Made by a program: the position numbers and the translations under genes
Assembly (NCBI GenBank): GCA_002435955.1
Contig: DIWZ01000023.1
Span: 94,598 to 148,367, forward strand
DNA: 53,770 nt
Direction: 5' to 3'
DNA from: Pelobacter sp. UBA6093
GTDB lineage: Bacteria; Desulfobacterota; Desulfuromonadia; Desulfuromonadales; Syntrophotaleaceae
Shown here: positions 34,973 through 42,298 of the stretch, one piece after another
How the letters are laid out: each line of letters begins with the position of its first letter
How positions within the stretch are numbered: the first letter of the stretch is position 1
Notes under the pieces: generated by a model
Databases searched by the model: none
What the model was told of the DNA's origin: nothing
What the model saw: only the letters and a program-made list of their open reading frames with translations

Positions 34973-37045
34973 ATGCGATATCAGATTCTGCATGAGATCC
35001 CCGGTCGGATGCGGCTGCAATTGGAATTGCCGCGCCGGCCGGCGATCGACAAGGGGGAGGTCGAAGGCTATTTGCGCGAACTTTCTGGTGTGCAGAAAGC
35101 CTCCTTCAATCCGCTCACCCGTAATCTCCTCATCCGGTACGACCGACGCACCATCACCCGGGACGCGATCCTGGACGACCTGATGGCGGCAGGACCGCCC
35201 CGCTCCCGCAGAAGACAACCTCCCACCGAACTGGACCGGAAGAAGAAGACGGTCATCCGCTCGGGAACCCTGCTGCTGATGCGACCGCTGATTCCGCCTC
35301 CGATGCGACTGGTGTTGCTCGTTTTCGGCGCCCTCCCCATCTTCCGCAAGGGGGTCGCGGCTCTGGCGAGCGGCCGTCTGAACGTCGACGTGCTGGACGC
35401 CTCCGCCGTCGGCGCCGCCATGGGCACGAGGGACTTCCTCACCGCCTCCATCATTACCTTCCTCCTGAAACTCGGTGATTTCCTCGAAGAATGGACCCGC
35501 AAGCGTTCTCACACCCTGCTTGCCGACCTGTTTCACGTCGAGGAAGAGTGGGTCTGGGTCGTCCGCCAGGGGCAGGAGATCCGGGTCGGACTGCGAGAAG
35601 TGCGGGAGGGAGAAACGGTGGTGGTGCGGATGGGAAGCTTTATCCCGGTCGACGGAACCGTCCTCGACGGCGAGGCGCTGGTCAATCAGGCCAGCCTGAC
35701 CGGCGAGAGTTTGCCGGTTGCCAAACGCCAGGGGCGTCCGGTCTATGCCGGCACCGTGGTGGAGGAGGGCAGCTTGCAAATCCGGGCGGTCAAGGTCGGC
35801 GCCGAGACCCGGGCCGCCCAGGTGGTCCGTATCATTGAGGCGGCGGAGCATCTCAAGGCCGAGACCCAGAACCGCGGCGAGGTTTTGGCCGACCGGGTCG
35901 TCCCCTATTCTTTTCTCCTGAGCGGCGCGACTCTGGCACTGACAGGAAATCCCGGCCGCGCCGCCGGCGTGCTGCTGGTTGATTACTCCTGCGCCATCAA
36001 GCTCGCCACCCCCCTGGCCATTCTCGCCTCCCTCGCCCGCAGCGCCCGCCATCGGGTTCTGATCAAGGGGGGCAAATACCTGGAGAAGCTGGCCCTGGCG
36101 GATGCTTTCATTCTCGATAAGACCGGCACCCTGACCGAGGCAGCGCCGCAGGTGATCCAGGTCGTCGCCTTCAACGGCTTCGATCGCGACTTCGTGCTGA
36201 GTCAAGCGGCCTGCGTCGAGGAACACTTCCCTCATCCGGTCGCAACCGCCGTGGTCCGACAGGCAGCGACGCAAGGGCTCAGCCACGCCGAGGAGCATGC
36301 CGAAGTCGAGTATGTACTGGCCCACGGCATCGTCTCGCGACTGGGCGGTCAAAGGATTGTGGTCGGCAGCCGACACTTCGTCCACGAGGATGAAGGGGTG
36401 GAGATCGCCATCGGCGACAGACACATAGACGAGTTCGCCAACCATGGGTATTCGATGCTTTACGTCGCTATCGGCGGGGACCTGGCCGGAATCATCGCCA
36501 TCCGCGACCCGCTACGCCCCGACGCCCGCCCCTTCATCGAGGCCCTGCGCCATAGCGGAATCGAGCGGATCATCATGCTCACCGGCGACAACGAGGCAAC
36601 GGCTCGTTCCATTGCCGCTGAACTCGACATCAGGGAATACTACGCCCATGCCTTTCCGGAGAAAAAAGTAGAGATCGTCCGACGGTTGAAGGAGGAGGGC
36701 TATACGGTCGCCATGGTCGGAGACGGGATTAACGACTCCCCCGCCCTGGCCGAGGCGGATGTCGGCATCTCGATGAAACACGGCGCCGACATCGCTCAGG
36801 AGGCCTGTGATGTCCTGCTGATGGATGGAACCCTGTCGGATATCCTGGCGGCACGCGCCACTTCCCAGGAAGCCATGGCTCTTATCCGGGAGAACTTCAA
36901 CCAGATCATCGCCATCAATACCGTCGCCATGTCCATGGCCATCACCGGCGCTGCGCCACCGGTCATCTCCGCGGCCATCCACAACCTCGCCACCATCGGG
37001 GTCGGGCTACGAGCGCTCAAGCCCCTGCGCCGCAGCAAAAAATAG
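34973..37045 (+). CDS. fezB: P1B-type metal ATPase with SCAIK motif, FezB-like
   Basis: 690 residues. An N-terminal HMA_2-like domain (IPGRMRLQL...FNPLTRNLLIRYD) lacks CxxC. ATPase landmarks: TGES at 243-246, phosphorylation D382KTGT, nucleotide-binding H421-P422 in FPHPVAT, and GDGIND at 583-588. The transmembrane metal motif is S339-C340-A341-I342-K343 in place of the CPC of copper or zinc pumps. This unusual motif with an HMA_2 domain fits the P1B-6 group that includes FezB, which loads iron into ferrosomes. Fewer hydrophobic helices are obvious before the actuator domain than in CopA-like pumps. The symbol is provisional; an undefined heavy-metal pump is the alternative. Confidence 0.75.
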   Translation: MRYQILHEIPGRMRLQLELPRRPAIDKGEVEGYLRELSGVQKASFNPLTRNLLIRYDRRTITRDAILDDLMAAGPPRSRRRQPPTELDRKKKTVIRSGTLLLMRPLIPPPMRLVLLVFGALPIFRKGVAALASGRLNVDVLDASAVGAAMGTRDFLTASIITFLLKLGDFLEEWTRKRSHTLLADLFHVEEEWVWVVRQGQEIRVGLREVREGETVVVRMGSFIPVDGTVLDGEALVNQASLTGESLPVAKRQGRPVYAGTVVEEGSLQIRAVKVGAETRAAQVVRIIEAAEHLKAETQNRGEVLADRVVPYSFLLSGATLALTGNPGRAAGVLLVDYSCAIKLATPLAILASLARSARHRVLIKGGKYLEKLALADAFILDKTGTLTEAAPQVIQVVAFNGFDRDFVLSQAACVEEHFPHPVATAVVRQAATQGLSHAEEHAEVEYVLAHGIVSRLGGQRIVVGSRHFVHEDEGVEIAIGDRHIDEFANHGYSMLYVAIGGDLAGIIAIRDPLRPDARPFIEALRHSGIERIIMLTGDNEATARSIAAELDIREYYAHAFPEKKVEIVRRLKEEGYTVAMVGDGINDSPALAEADVGISMKHGADIAQEACDVLLMDGTLSDILAARATSQEAMALIRENFNQIIAINTVAMSMAITGAAPPVISAAIHNLATIGVGLRALKPLRRSKK

Positions 37046-37064
37046 CGTCTTTTCGCCGCTTTGA

Positions 37065-37223
37065 TCAGGCTTTTCGTGAAGCTGCCGTCAGCTTCTCTGC
37101 AAATTGGGCGATGTCCTCATTCGTCCAGCCGGTCTCCCGCAGTTTCTCGACCAGTTTCCGCGAGAGAAATTTGAAATCCTTTGCGGCAATCGCCTTCTCC
37201 AGTACCTTCATATCGATGGACAT
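37065..37223 (-). CDS. Small 52-residue helical protein
   Basis: A short gene, ATG at 37221-37223, with GGAG seven bases upstream and TGA at 37065-37067, converging on the ATPase gene 19 bases from its stop. The protein reads MSIDMKVLEKAIAAKDF at the start and ENDIAQ-like NEDIAQFAEKLTAASRKA at the end; it is almost entirely charged helix, with basic net charge. The upstream flank carries an element (37258-37306) that also precedes the DUF3047 gene. No family recognised; it could be an iron-locus accessory protein or a DNA/RNA-binding peptide. Confidence 0.55.
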   Translation of the reverse strand: MSIDMKVLEKAIAAKDFKFLSRKLVEKLRETGWTNEDIAQFAEKLTAASRKA

Positions 37224-37257
37224 TTTGACGCTCCGAGTATAGGTCCAAGTGGGGCGC

Positions 37258-37306
37258 TCAGTGGGGTCGGATCAATCCAACCCATTGATATTCAAGAGAA
37301 ACCATA
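37258..37306 (-). promoter_or_regulatory. Shared upstream element, copy A
   Basis: 49 bases, about 85% identical by eye to 40371-40420, including an uninterrupted 18-base core CAACCCATTGATATTCAA with the inverted repeat ATTGA-TAT-TCAA. It lies 35 bases upstream of the 52-residue gene and has the same orientation relative to the gene as copy B, which suggests a promoter or operator shared by two minus-strand genes rather than a random repeat. Confidence 0.5.
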
Positions 37307-37449
37307 CCAAAAAATACTAATTACTTAGCGCATTAACCCGGTTTTCTGAGTCAGAATCGGCCTGCTGGGTCTCTGGCGATTCCCGCAGCACAAAATCATT
37401 GTCAGCCGCCACAGCCTCTTCCTCGACCTCGTGCCATCCTGCATCGGTC

Positions 37450-37746
37450 TCAGAGCTTCTCCTTCACACTTTTCACTTTATCTTCCATCGTCTGGGCACG
37501 GTCCGTCCGGGTCCCCAGCTTGATGGTAGTGGTGATGCGCGGCGCCCCCATCTCATGCACGATTTCGTGGCAACGCTTCACCGCTGCAAATACCTCGTCC
37601 CACTCTCCCTCGATATTGGTGCCGTAAGCATGCAGGGAGGTGTTCAGACCAGCCTCGGTCAAGAACTTTTCACAGGCAGCGATGTAGGGGGAGAGCGACA
37701 CCCCGACGCCGATCGGAACGATGCACAAATCTATCATTACCTTCAT
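37450..37746 (-). CDS. Thiamine-binding family protein (MTH1187/DUF77)
   Basis: 98 residues, exactly the family's size. The sequence pattern MIDLCIVPIGVGVSLSPYIA, LHAYGTNIEGEWDEVFAAVKRCHE and MGAPRITTTIKLGTRTD identifies the MTH1187/YkoF-like family, a ferredoxin-fold homotetramer or dimer that binds thiamine or related compounds. Its cellular role in non-transport settings is not settled. GGAGGG lies before the ATG. The 226-base gap on its 3' side (37224-37449) includes the shared element. Confidence 0.88.
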   Translation of the reverse strand: MKVMIDLCIVPIGVGVSLSPYIAACEKFLTEAGLNTSLHAYGTNIEGEWDEVFAAVKRCHEIVHEMGAPRITTTIKLGTRTDRAQTMEDKVKSVKEKL

Positions 37747-37896
37747 TTAACCCTCCATTTACTGCTAAGTATATACAAAGATAGTCAATACACATGACCG
37801 TTTCTGATGACAAAATTCACCAGAAGTGATATTTCAAGCCTCCATGCTTTTCCCGTGTTTTCAAGCCGGCAGCCGGCAATCAATAGAAGTGAGCAG

Positions 37897-38454
37897 ATGA
37901 AAGAATCAAAAGTAAGTCTTGGCTTGAGCAATCCCCAGAGTCCGTCGAATGTAGGGGCCGTCATGCGTGCTGCTGGCTGCTTCGGGGTGGATGCCGTTTT
38001 TTATACCGGAGTACGTTATATCCGCTCCGCCCGTTTTCACACCGACACGCAGGATGTCAGTCAAAAAATTCCGTTGAGCGGAGTAGACTGCCTTTTGGAC
38101 AGCGTCGCGGAAGATACGCAGATCGTGTGTGTCGAGTTGGTGGAGGGGGCAATCCCCTTGCCCGAGTATCAGCACTCGGACAAGGCCCTCTACATTTTCG
38201 GCCCGGAGGACGGCACCCTTACTCAGCGCATGATCGACCGGGCCGATGCCGTGGTGTATGTGCCAACCATCGGCAGTATGAATCTGGCTGCCACGGTAAA
38301 TGTTGTGCTGTATGACCGAATGGCCAAGTCCGCACTCACGATGGCAAGTGACGAATTAATCCGCAACAGCCGCGATGCCAATAACAAGGTTAAAGTTAAA
38401 AAGGTTAACCTGGAGGTTTATCGCCACGTCAACGGTGAAAAGCAAACAGGGTGA
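37897..38454 (+). CDS. TrmH-family RNA methyltransferase
   Basis: 185 residues from the ATG at 37897; GAAG lies about seven bases upstream, a weak site, but this start gives the family opening VSLGLSNPQSPSNVGAVMRA. SPOUT motifs are complete: motif 1 SPSNVGAVMRAAGCFG, motif 2 ALYIFGPEDGTL and motif 3 VPTIGSMNLAATVNVVLYDRM. It 2'-O-methylates a tRNA or rRNA ribose. The length, without extra N-terminal domain, and the form IGSMNL in place of the common SLN fit a TrmH/LasT-like group. It diverges from the thiamine-binding gene. Confidence 0.85.
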   Translation: MKESKVSLGLSNPQSPSNVGAVMRAAGCFGVDAVFYTGVRYIRSARFHTDTQDVSQKIPLSGVDCLLDSVAEDTQIVCVELVEGAIPLPEYQHSDKALYIFGPEDGTLTQRMIDRADAVVYVPTIGSMNLAATVNVVLYDRMAKSALTMASDELIRNSRDANNKVKVKKVNLEVYRHVNGEKQTG

Positions 38455-38492
38455 TGAGGAAGATGGTACCGGGCACGGCGGGAACTTCTTGC

Positions 38493-39461
38493 TCAATAAT
38501 ACGGAGAGCGAGTGCGGTGACGCGGTCGGCGCCGATATTCCGGCTGCTGCCCCCGGTTCCACAGCAACTGGTCAAGCCCCATAGCGTTGACCACATGACC
38601 TTGTCGGCGTAACTCGGCTACCAGCAGTTCCACCGCATGCACCGCGCAGGCGCGCAGTTCGATCTCCTCTTCCGAACTGGCCTGCAGCAACTGGCCGGCC
38701 TCGATGCGCGCGGCCAATGCCTGCCGATAGACCAGCACCCCGTCGTGACGCAGCACATGGGGCACCAGGTTATCGGCAAACAGGGTCAACTCATCCAGAT
38801 CCACGAAGCTCCCCCAGTCCCTGCCGGCAAAAGCAATGGCCAGATCCGCAACGGTCAGCTGCGCCCGTTTGTAAAACGGCACCTGCAGCCCCCGGTAGCG
38901 GGCCTCATCCTGAAAAAGGGGCATGCCCGCAAGCAGTTCCACCAGATGCCCGGCCCGCCCCTCGGCCGCTTCCACCAGGGCGGTGAAGCTGCCATGGAAA
39001 TGCTCCTGCAGGTAACGGCCCAGTTGGTTCAGTGCCGCGCCGAAACGCCCCATCAGTTCCATGGCCGCCGGTTTGCCGGAATCCAGCCCGAACAGAAGCA
39101 GACAGTCGTCCGCAGTAAGTCGGCCGAGCTGCTCAGCGGAAAAGGGACCATGGCGACGAAATCGCTCGGTCAACGCCGCGGCCACCATAAAGTAGCCCGA
39201 CTGCCTTGGATCCAGCCCCAGATCCAGGAAATATCCGGAACCAAAATTGATGGCATCCAGAGTCAGGAAAAAGGCCACCGTATCCGCTCCATGGCCCAGG
39301 TAATGGCGCGCGGGATCGATCTGGGGATACAGCGCGCCGGCCAGCGGCAGGCAGGCTGCATAGTTTTGCAACCGCTCGCGGTCGATGCTCACCCACTGCG
39401 CCTGTTCGGAAACCTGGCGGCAGGCGTCGCGCACCTGTTGCAGCAACGGTATTTTTTTCAA
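38493..39461 (-). CDS. Queuosine 5'-phosphate N-glycosylase/hydrolase (DUF2419)
   Basis: 322 residues. The family hydrolyses queuosine 5'-monophosphate to free queuine in salvage of this tRNA modification. Visible family motifs are FFLTLDAINFGSGYF, CLLLFG, FYKRAQLTVADL, and the C-terminal DLDELTLFADNLVPHVLRHDGVLVY with its catalytic aspartate. The first codon is TTG preceded by AGG about 12 bases upstream. The C-terminal 15 residues are Arg-rich (YRRRPRHRTRS). It lies ten bases after the FmdB-like gene and converges on the TrmH gene with a 38-base gap. Bacterial members are scattered, suggesting transfer. Confidence 0.85.
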   Translation of the reverse strand: MKKIPLLQQVRDACRQVSEQAQWVSIDRERLQNYAACLPLAGALYPQIDPARHYLGHGADTVAFFLTLDAINFGSGYFLDLGLDPRQSGYFMVAAALTERFRRHGPFSAEQLGRLTADDCLLLFGLDSGKPAAMELMGRFGAALNQLGRYLQEHFHGSFTALVEAAEGRAGHLVELLAGMPLFQDEARYRGLQVPFYKRAQLTVADLAIAFAGRDWGSFVDLDELTLFADNLVPHVLRHDGVLVYRQALAARIEAGQLLQASSEEEIELRACAVHAVELLVAELRRQGHVVNAMGLDQLLWNRGQQPEYRRRPRHRTRSPYY

Positions 39462-39470
39462 TCCAAATAC

Positions 39471-39635
39471 CTAACTTTTGCGACTGGTGCGCACATTAAC
39501 GTGGGAGATGACCCGGCGAACATTGCTGCTTTTGCACGATGGACAGGTAAAATTGCCCTGTTCATATTCAGCAAAGCTGAGCTTCAGGGTAAAGCTAAGC
39601 TGGCAACTCTCGCACTGGAAATCGTACATGGGCAT
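39471..39635 (-). CDS. FmdB-like zinc ribbon protein
   Basis: 54 residues, ATG at 39633-39635 with GGAGG six bases upstream. The sequence starts MPMYDFQCESCQLSF and has a second pair CPSC after NFT, giving a Cx2C...Cx2C zinc ribbon of the FmdB/putative regulatory protein family. Such proteins are common and poorly characterised. It sits ten bases upstream of the queuosine salvage gene in one direction and probably shares its mRNA. Confidence 0.8.
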   Translation of the reverse strand: MPMYDFQCESCQLSFTLKLSFAEYEQGNFTCPSCKSSNVRRVISHVNVRTSRKS

Positions 39636-39686
39636 GATCTACCTCCGACAGGTTAATTGTGTTCAAACCCTTCCACATCCACTCGC

Positions 39687-40328
39687 CTATTCCCTTTTGA
39701 GCCTGATATCGTCGTACCAGGCCACCGCCGAGCCGCCGGTGTTGTCCGTGTCGGTCATGACGGCAACGGCGCCGGCTAGCGGCGGCTCTTCGCTGAAGAT
39801 CGCCCGGTAGTCGGCAAGGACATTTCTGCTTTCAGCCATCCACTTACCGACATGATCCTCGCCACTCTCCACCGCGACCATGACGGCATTGGAGGTAAAG
39901 GGATTCGGAACGATCGCCCCCAGCGGCAGTTTGTTGGCCCAGATGTAAACGATCGTCCGGGTTTTGGGAAAGTACCAGTGGGGGAAGACGACGTAGACCC
40001 GGGAGGAGTAATCGTCTCCATCCTTCCGCCGGGCATCCCCTTTCGCCAGAATGTTCGCGACCTTCCAGCGCCAGGAGAGCACGGGGAATTCCTGCAGGTC
40101 GATCTTCCTTTCCAGGATCAGAGCCGAGGCCGCACCGTGGGACTCGGCCTGCAAAACGTTTCCGGTTGCGTCACGCACCACCCTGTATCCGGTTCGACCC
40201 TTGAACACCTTTTCCTTCCAGGCAGGATTGAGACCGTTCTCGAAATCGTCGATGAGCAGGCTCTGTTCCCCGGCGAATGCGAAGTGTGGCTGCAGCAGGA
40301 GCAGCATCAATACCAGGATGTATTTCAT
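39687..40328 (-). CDS. Secreted DUF3047 family protein
   Basis: 213 residues from the ATG at 40326-40328 (GGAAGG five bases upstream). A clear signal peptide, MKYILVLMLLLLQPHFAFAG, points to the periplasm. The mature part has DDFENGLNPAWKEKVFKG, LSWRWKV and DDYSSRVYVVFPHWYFPK, the recognisable core of DUF3047, predicted to be a beta-sandwich with a possible carbohydrate-binding-like fold. Function unknown. It lies upstream of the FmdB-like gene with a 51-base gap, and its own upstream region has copy B of the shared element. Confidence 0.78.
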   Translation of the reverse strand: MKYILVLMLLLLQPHFAFAGEQSLLIDDFENGLNPAWKEKVFKGRTGYRVVRDATGNVLQAESHGAASALILERKIDLQEFPVLSWRWKVANILAKGDARRKDGDDYSSRVYVVFPHWYFPKTRTIVYIWANKLPLGAIVPNPFTSNAVMVAVESGEDHVGKWMAESRNVLADYRAIFSEEPPLAGAVAVMTDTDNTGGSAVAWYDDIRLKRE

Positions 40329-40370
40329 TGCAACCTTCCTGAAAGGCAAAAAGGCATGGGCCAGGATGAA

Positions 40371-40420
40371 TCAGTGGGATTCGGATCAGGGCAACCCATT
40401 GATATTCAATAAAAACCATA
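40371..40420 (-). promoter_or_regulatory. Shared upstream element, copy B
   Basis: Copy of the element at 37258-37306 with the same core CAACCCATTGATATTCAA, here 43 bases upstream of the DUF3047 start. Differences are a one-base insertion and two three-base substitutions. Confidence 0.5.
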
Positions 40421-40553
40421 GCATATAAAGCCATCGTTAGCGACCCATAGCCCGTGATAACCGCTACAATCCCACCCTGGCTGTGCCTTGACGCCGAGCA
40501 CGGGATGGAAGGAAAATAAAATAATAATGGCTTCGATCTTCAGGGAGACGATG

Positions 40554-40802
40554 ATGACAAAACAAGTGATCAGTGGCGACATGAAGGTATGGGACGTAAT
40601 CCAGAACTATCCTGAAACCTATGAGGTGTTTCGGCAATTTGGCTGCCCCGATATGCGCAAAGGCATGTTCGCGATTTCGGCGCACATCATGAAAGTGCGC
40701 TGGGCGGCGCGCGCCCATCATATCGAGCTGGATAAACTTCTTGAATCCTTGAATGAGGCGGTATCGCCGCGCGACGAGGACACCTCCGAAACCCGCCATT
40801 AA
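40554..40802 (+). CDS. DUF1858-like small protein, copy 2
   Basis: 82 residues from the second of two adjacent ATGs (40554), which has GGGAGA at proper spacing. It is a close paralogue of the protein at 27370-27618: MKVWDVIQNYPETYEVFRQFGCPD, then HHIELDKLLESLNEA and the identical tail T-RH. Both genes have 249 bases, and similarity extends upstream into CTTGACGCCG about 65 bases before the start. This implies a segmental duplication followed by dispersal. Function unknown. Confidence 0.75.
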   Translation: MTKQVISGDMKVWDVIQNYPETYEVFRQFGCPDMRKGMFAISAHIMKVRWAARAHHIELDKLLESLNEAVSPRDEDTSETRH

Positions 40803-40813
40803 AACCTCATTGT

Positions 40814-40844
40814 CGCGACCGAAAGGACGCAAATATCGGTCGCG
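40814..40844. terminator. Bidirectional hairpin between convergent genes
   Basis: CGCGACCGA pairs perfectly with TCGGTCGCG around a 13-base loop between the DUF1858 stop and the minus-strand gene stop. No T-run follows on either strand, so it may act weakly or as an RNA-end protector. Confidence 0.4.
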
Positions 40845-41183
40845 TTACGGCAAGGCACGGATCTCCCCCGACGGCTCCAGACAGACGGGATAGCCATCCA
40901 GGACTGTCGGAATCGCAGCTTGCAACGCGGGCGTCATGTCGCGAACATAGACCTTTATGCAGGGCCGCTCATTGCAAATCCCCAGCGCGATTGCCACCAC
41001 GCCGGGAATTTGCATCAGGCGGTCGGTGTGCCTGCGCAGCACCTCTTCGATGGTTTTTACATCAGCAGACAAATTCTCCACCAGACCTTTCTCGCTGCCG
41101 CTCGGACCTTCAGAGGAGGCGCCGAAAAGGATGCCTGCCGAAAGCAACAGCCCGACAGCTCCAACAACCCAAGATCCGCGCAA
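40845..41183 (-). CDS. Secreted free-standing copy of the protease N-terminal domain
   Basis: 112 residues with an N-terminal signal or anchor helix (VVGAVGLLLSAGILFGAS). The mature part, from RHTDRLMQIPGVVAIALGIC to VLDGYPVCLEPSGEI, follows the same pattern as residues 53-117 of the upstream protease (RTQDRFAPGLMALPGVVGTA to LEGIPVMVRVTGKI). It starts two bases after the protease stop, so the two are co-translated. An inhibitor, chaperone or regulatory partner of the protease is the natural inference. Two cysteines, in ICNERPC, could form a disulfide in the periplasm. Confidence 0.65.
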   Translation of the reverse strand: MRGSWVVGAVGLLLSAGILFGASSEGPSGSEKGLVENLSADVKTIEEVLRRHTDRLMQIPGVVAIALGICNERPCIKVYVRDMTPALQAAIPTVLDGYPVCLEPSGEIRALP

Positions 41184-41185
41184 GG

Positions 41186-42298
41186 CTATTGACCATCAAC
41201 AGTCACCGCAAACCGCTCCAGAATCGGATCGATGGGACTGGCGATGGTGATCTGGGAACTACCGGCGAACAGCAGGCCGACCGGTTTGCGGTCATCGGCT
41301 TTGTTCTTGCCTTTCCCGTCAACCACGATGAGCGATCCCGAATCGCCTCCGGCGCTGAAGCCGCCCGGTTCGATGATCAACTGATCGACAAACCGGGCCG
41401 TTCCTTGCTTATAAGATACATTCACCGTGGCATGGATGCCGGTAATCCGGCCGTTGGTCAGACCGGTAGTACGCCCGTACTTTTTGACGCTCTGGTTGAT
41501 GGCGGCAGTCGCGGTGGTCGATCGGGGGGTGCCGTAGCCGTTGCAGGGGGTGGACGAGTCGAGATTGCCGGTCGAGGTCAAGGCGATGGCGACATCCATC
41601 CGGTTGCTGGCGGAAGTGGAGAACACGATAGGTTCGAAATCAACCAGGATGCCGATGGCATCACCGGGATCGGTGCCGCCATCGTAAGCGCCGGGTTGCA
41701 AAACGCTGTCGCCGAGAGACGCCTGATTTTCACTGGCATACACGTGATTATTGCTCAGAGCATAAACGTTACCGGCACCTTTTACCCGCACGCCGATGGT
41801 ACCCGCGGTAATCGCTGGATGACCGGTTGAAACCCCGATGGGGGCAGGCCGTGGAAAGCGACCGGTGGAGTCCGCACTGCATTGATCACTGCTGCTGTCA
41901 CTGACTCCAGGGCTCCCGGGCACGCCACCTTTGGCCAAGGGAATAATCTTGCCGGTGACCCGGACCATGACCGGGATCCCTTCCAAAGCAGCAGGAACTC
42001 TCGCACCCCGCACGGCATCCAAAGATTCGACCAACACCAGGATGCCGGGACGACCATCGGCCGCCAGACCGGTAGCTGTTCCGACGACACCGGGCAAGGC
42101 CATCAGCCCCGGCGCAAAACGATCCTGCGTCCGCATCACCGCCTGAACCTGCGGCTGTTCACGATCCAAAACCGTTTCTGGAATACCCTGACCGGGGACC
42201 ACCACCGCCAAAGCCTGGCTCGCACCGAGCAGCAAAACCAACAGCAGCAAAAAGCCCCATCCATAATTTTTAACGCCTCGACCTCGCAAGATAGCCAT
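41186..42298 (-). CDS. Secreted trypsin-like serine protease (Nal1-like)
   Basis: 370 residues. A signal peptide (to about A31) is followed by a 65-residue N-terminal domain (53-120), a Ser/Pro/Gly linker and a chymotrypsin-fold domain. The triad is H185 (LSNNHVYA), D235 (RMDVAIAL) and S320 (GGFSAGGDSGSLIVV). The spacing and the YALSNNHV and GDSGSL motifs resemble Nal1-type and related bacterial trypsin-like proteins. It is probably periplasmic or secreted, and the N-terminal domain may work as a prodomain. GGAGG lies near the ATG. Its partner gene follows directly. Confidence 0.78.
   Translation of the reverse strand: MAILRGRGVKNYGWGFLLLLVLLLGASQALAVVVPGQGIPETVLDREQPQVQAVMRTQDRFAPGLMALPGVVGTATGLAADGRPGILVLVESLDAVRGARVPAALEGIPVMVRVTGKIIPLAKGGVPGSPGVSDSSSDQCSADSTGRFPRPAPIGVSTGHPAITAGTIGVRVKGAGNVYALSNNHVYASENQASLGDSVLQPGAYDGGTDPGDAIGILVDFEPIVFSTSASNRMDVAIALTSTGNLDSSTPCNGYGTPRSTTATAAINQSVKKYGRTTGLTNGRITGIHATVNVSYKQGTARFVDQLIIEPGGFSAGGDSGSLIVVDGKGKNKADDRKPVGLLFAGSSQITIASPIDPILERFAVTVDGQ

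Noticed and set aside
34943..36445. 500-codon open frame antisense to the P1B ATPase
   Set aside because: The ATPase has all catalytic motifs; the antisense frame is Gly/Gln/His-rich with no motif.
37317..37463. Acidic minus-strand frame after the thiamine-binding gene, possibly a frameshifted extension
   Set aside because: It looks protein-like (Glu/Asp/Ala-rich), but the thiamine-binding protein already has its normal length of 98 residues and no start with a ribosome site opens this frame.
37740..37800. TTGACT/TATACT on the minus strand before the thiamine-binding gene considered as a promoter
   Set aside because: The spacing between the two hexamers is about nine bases, far from the required 16-18.
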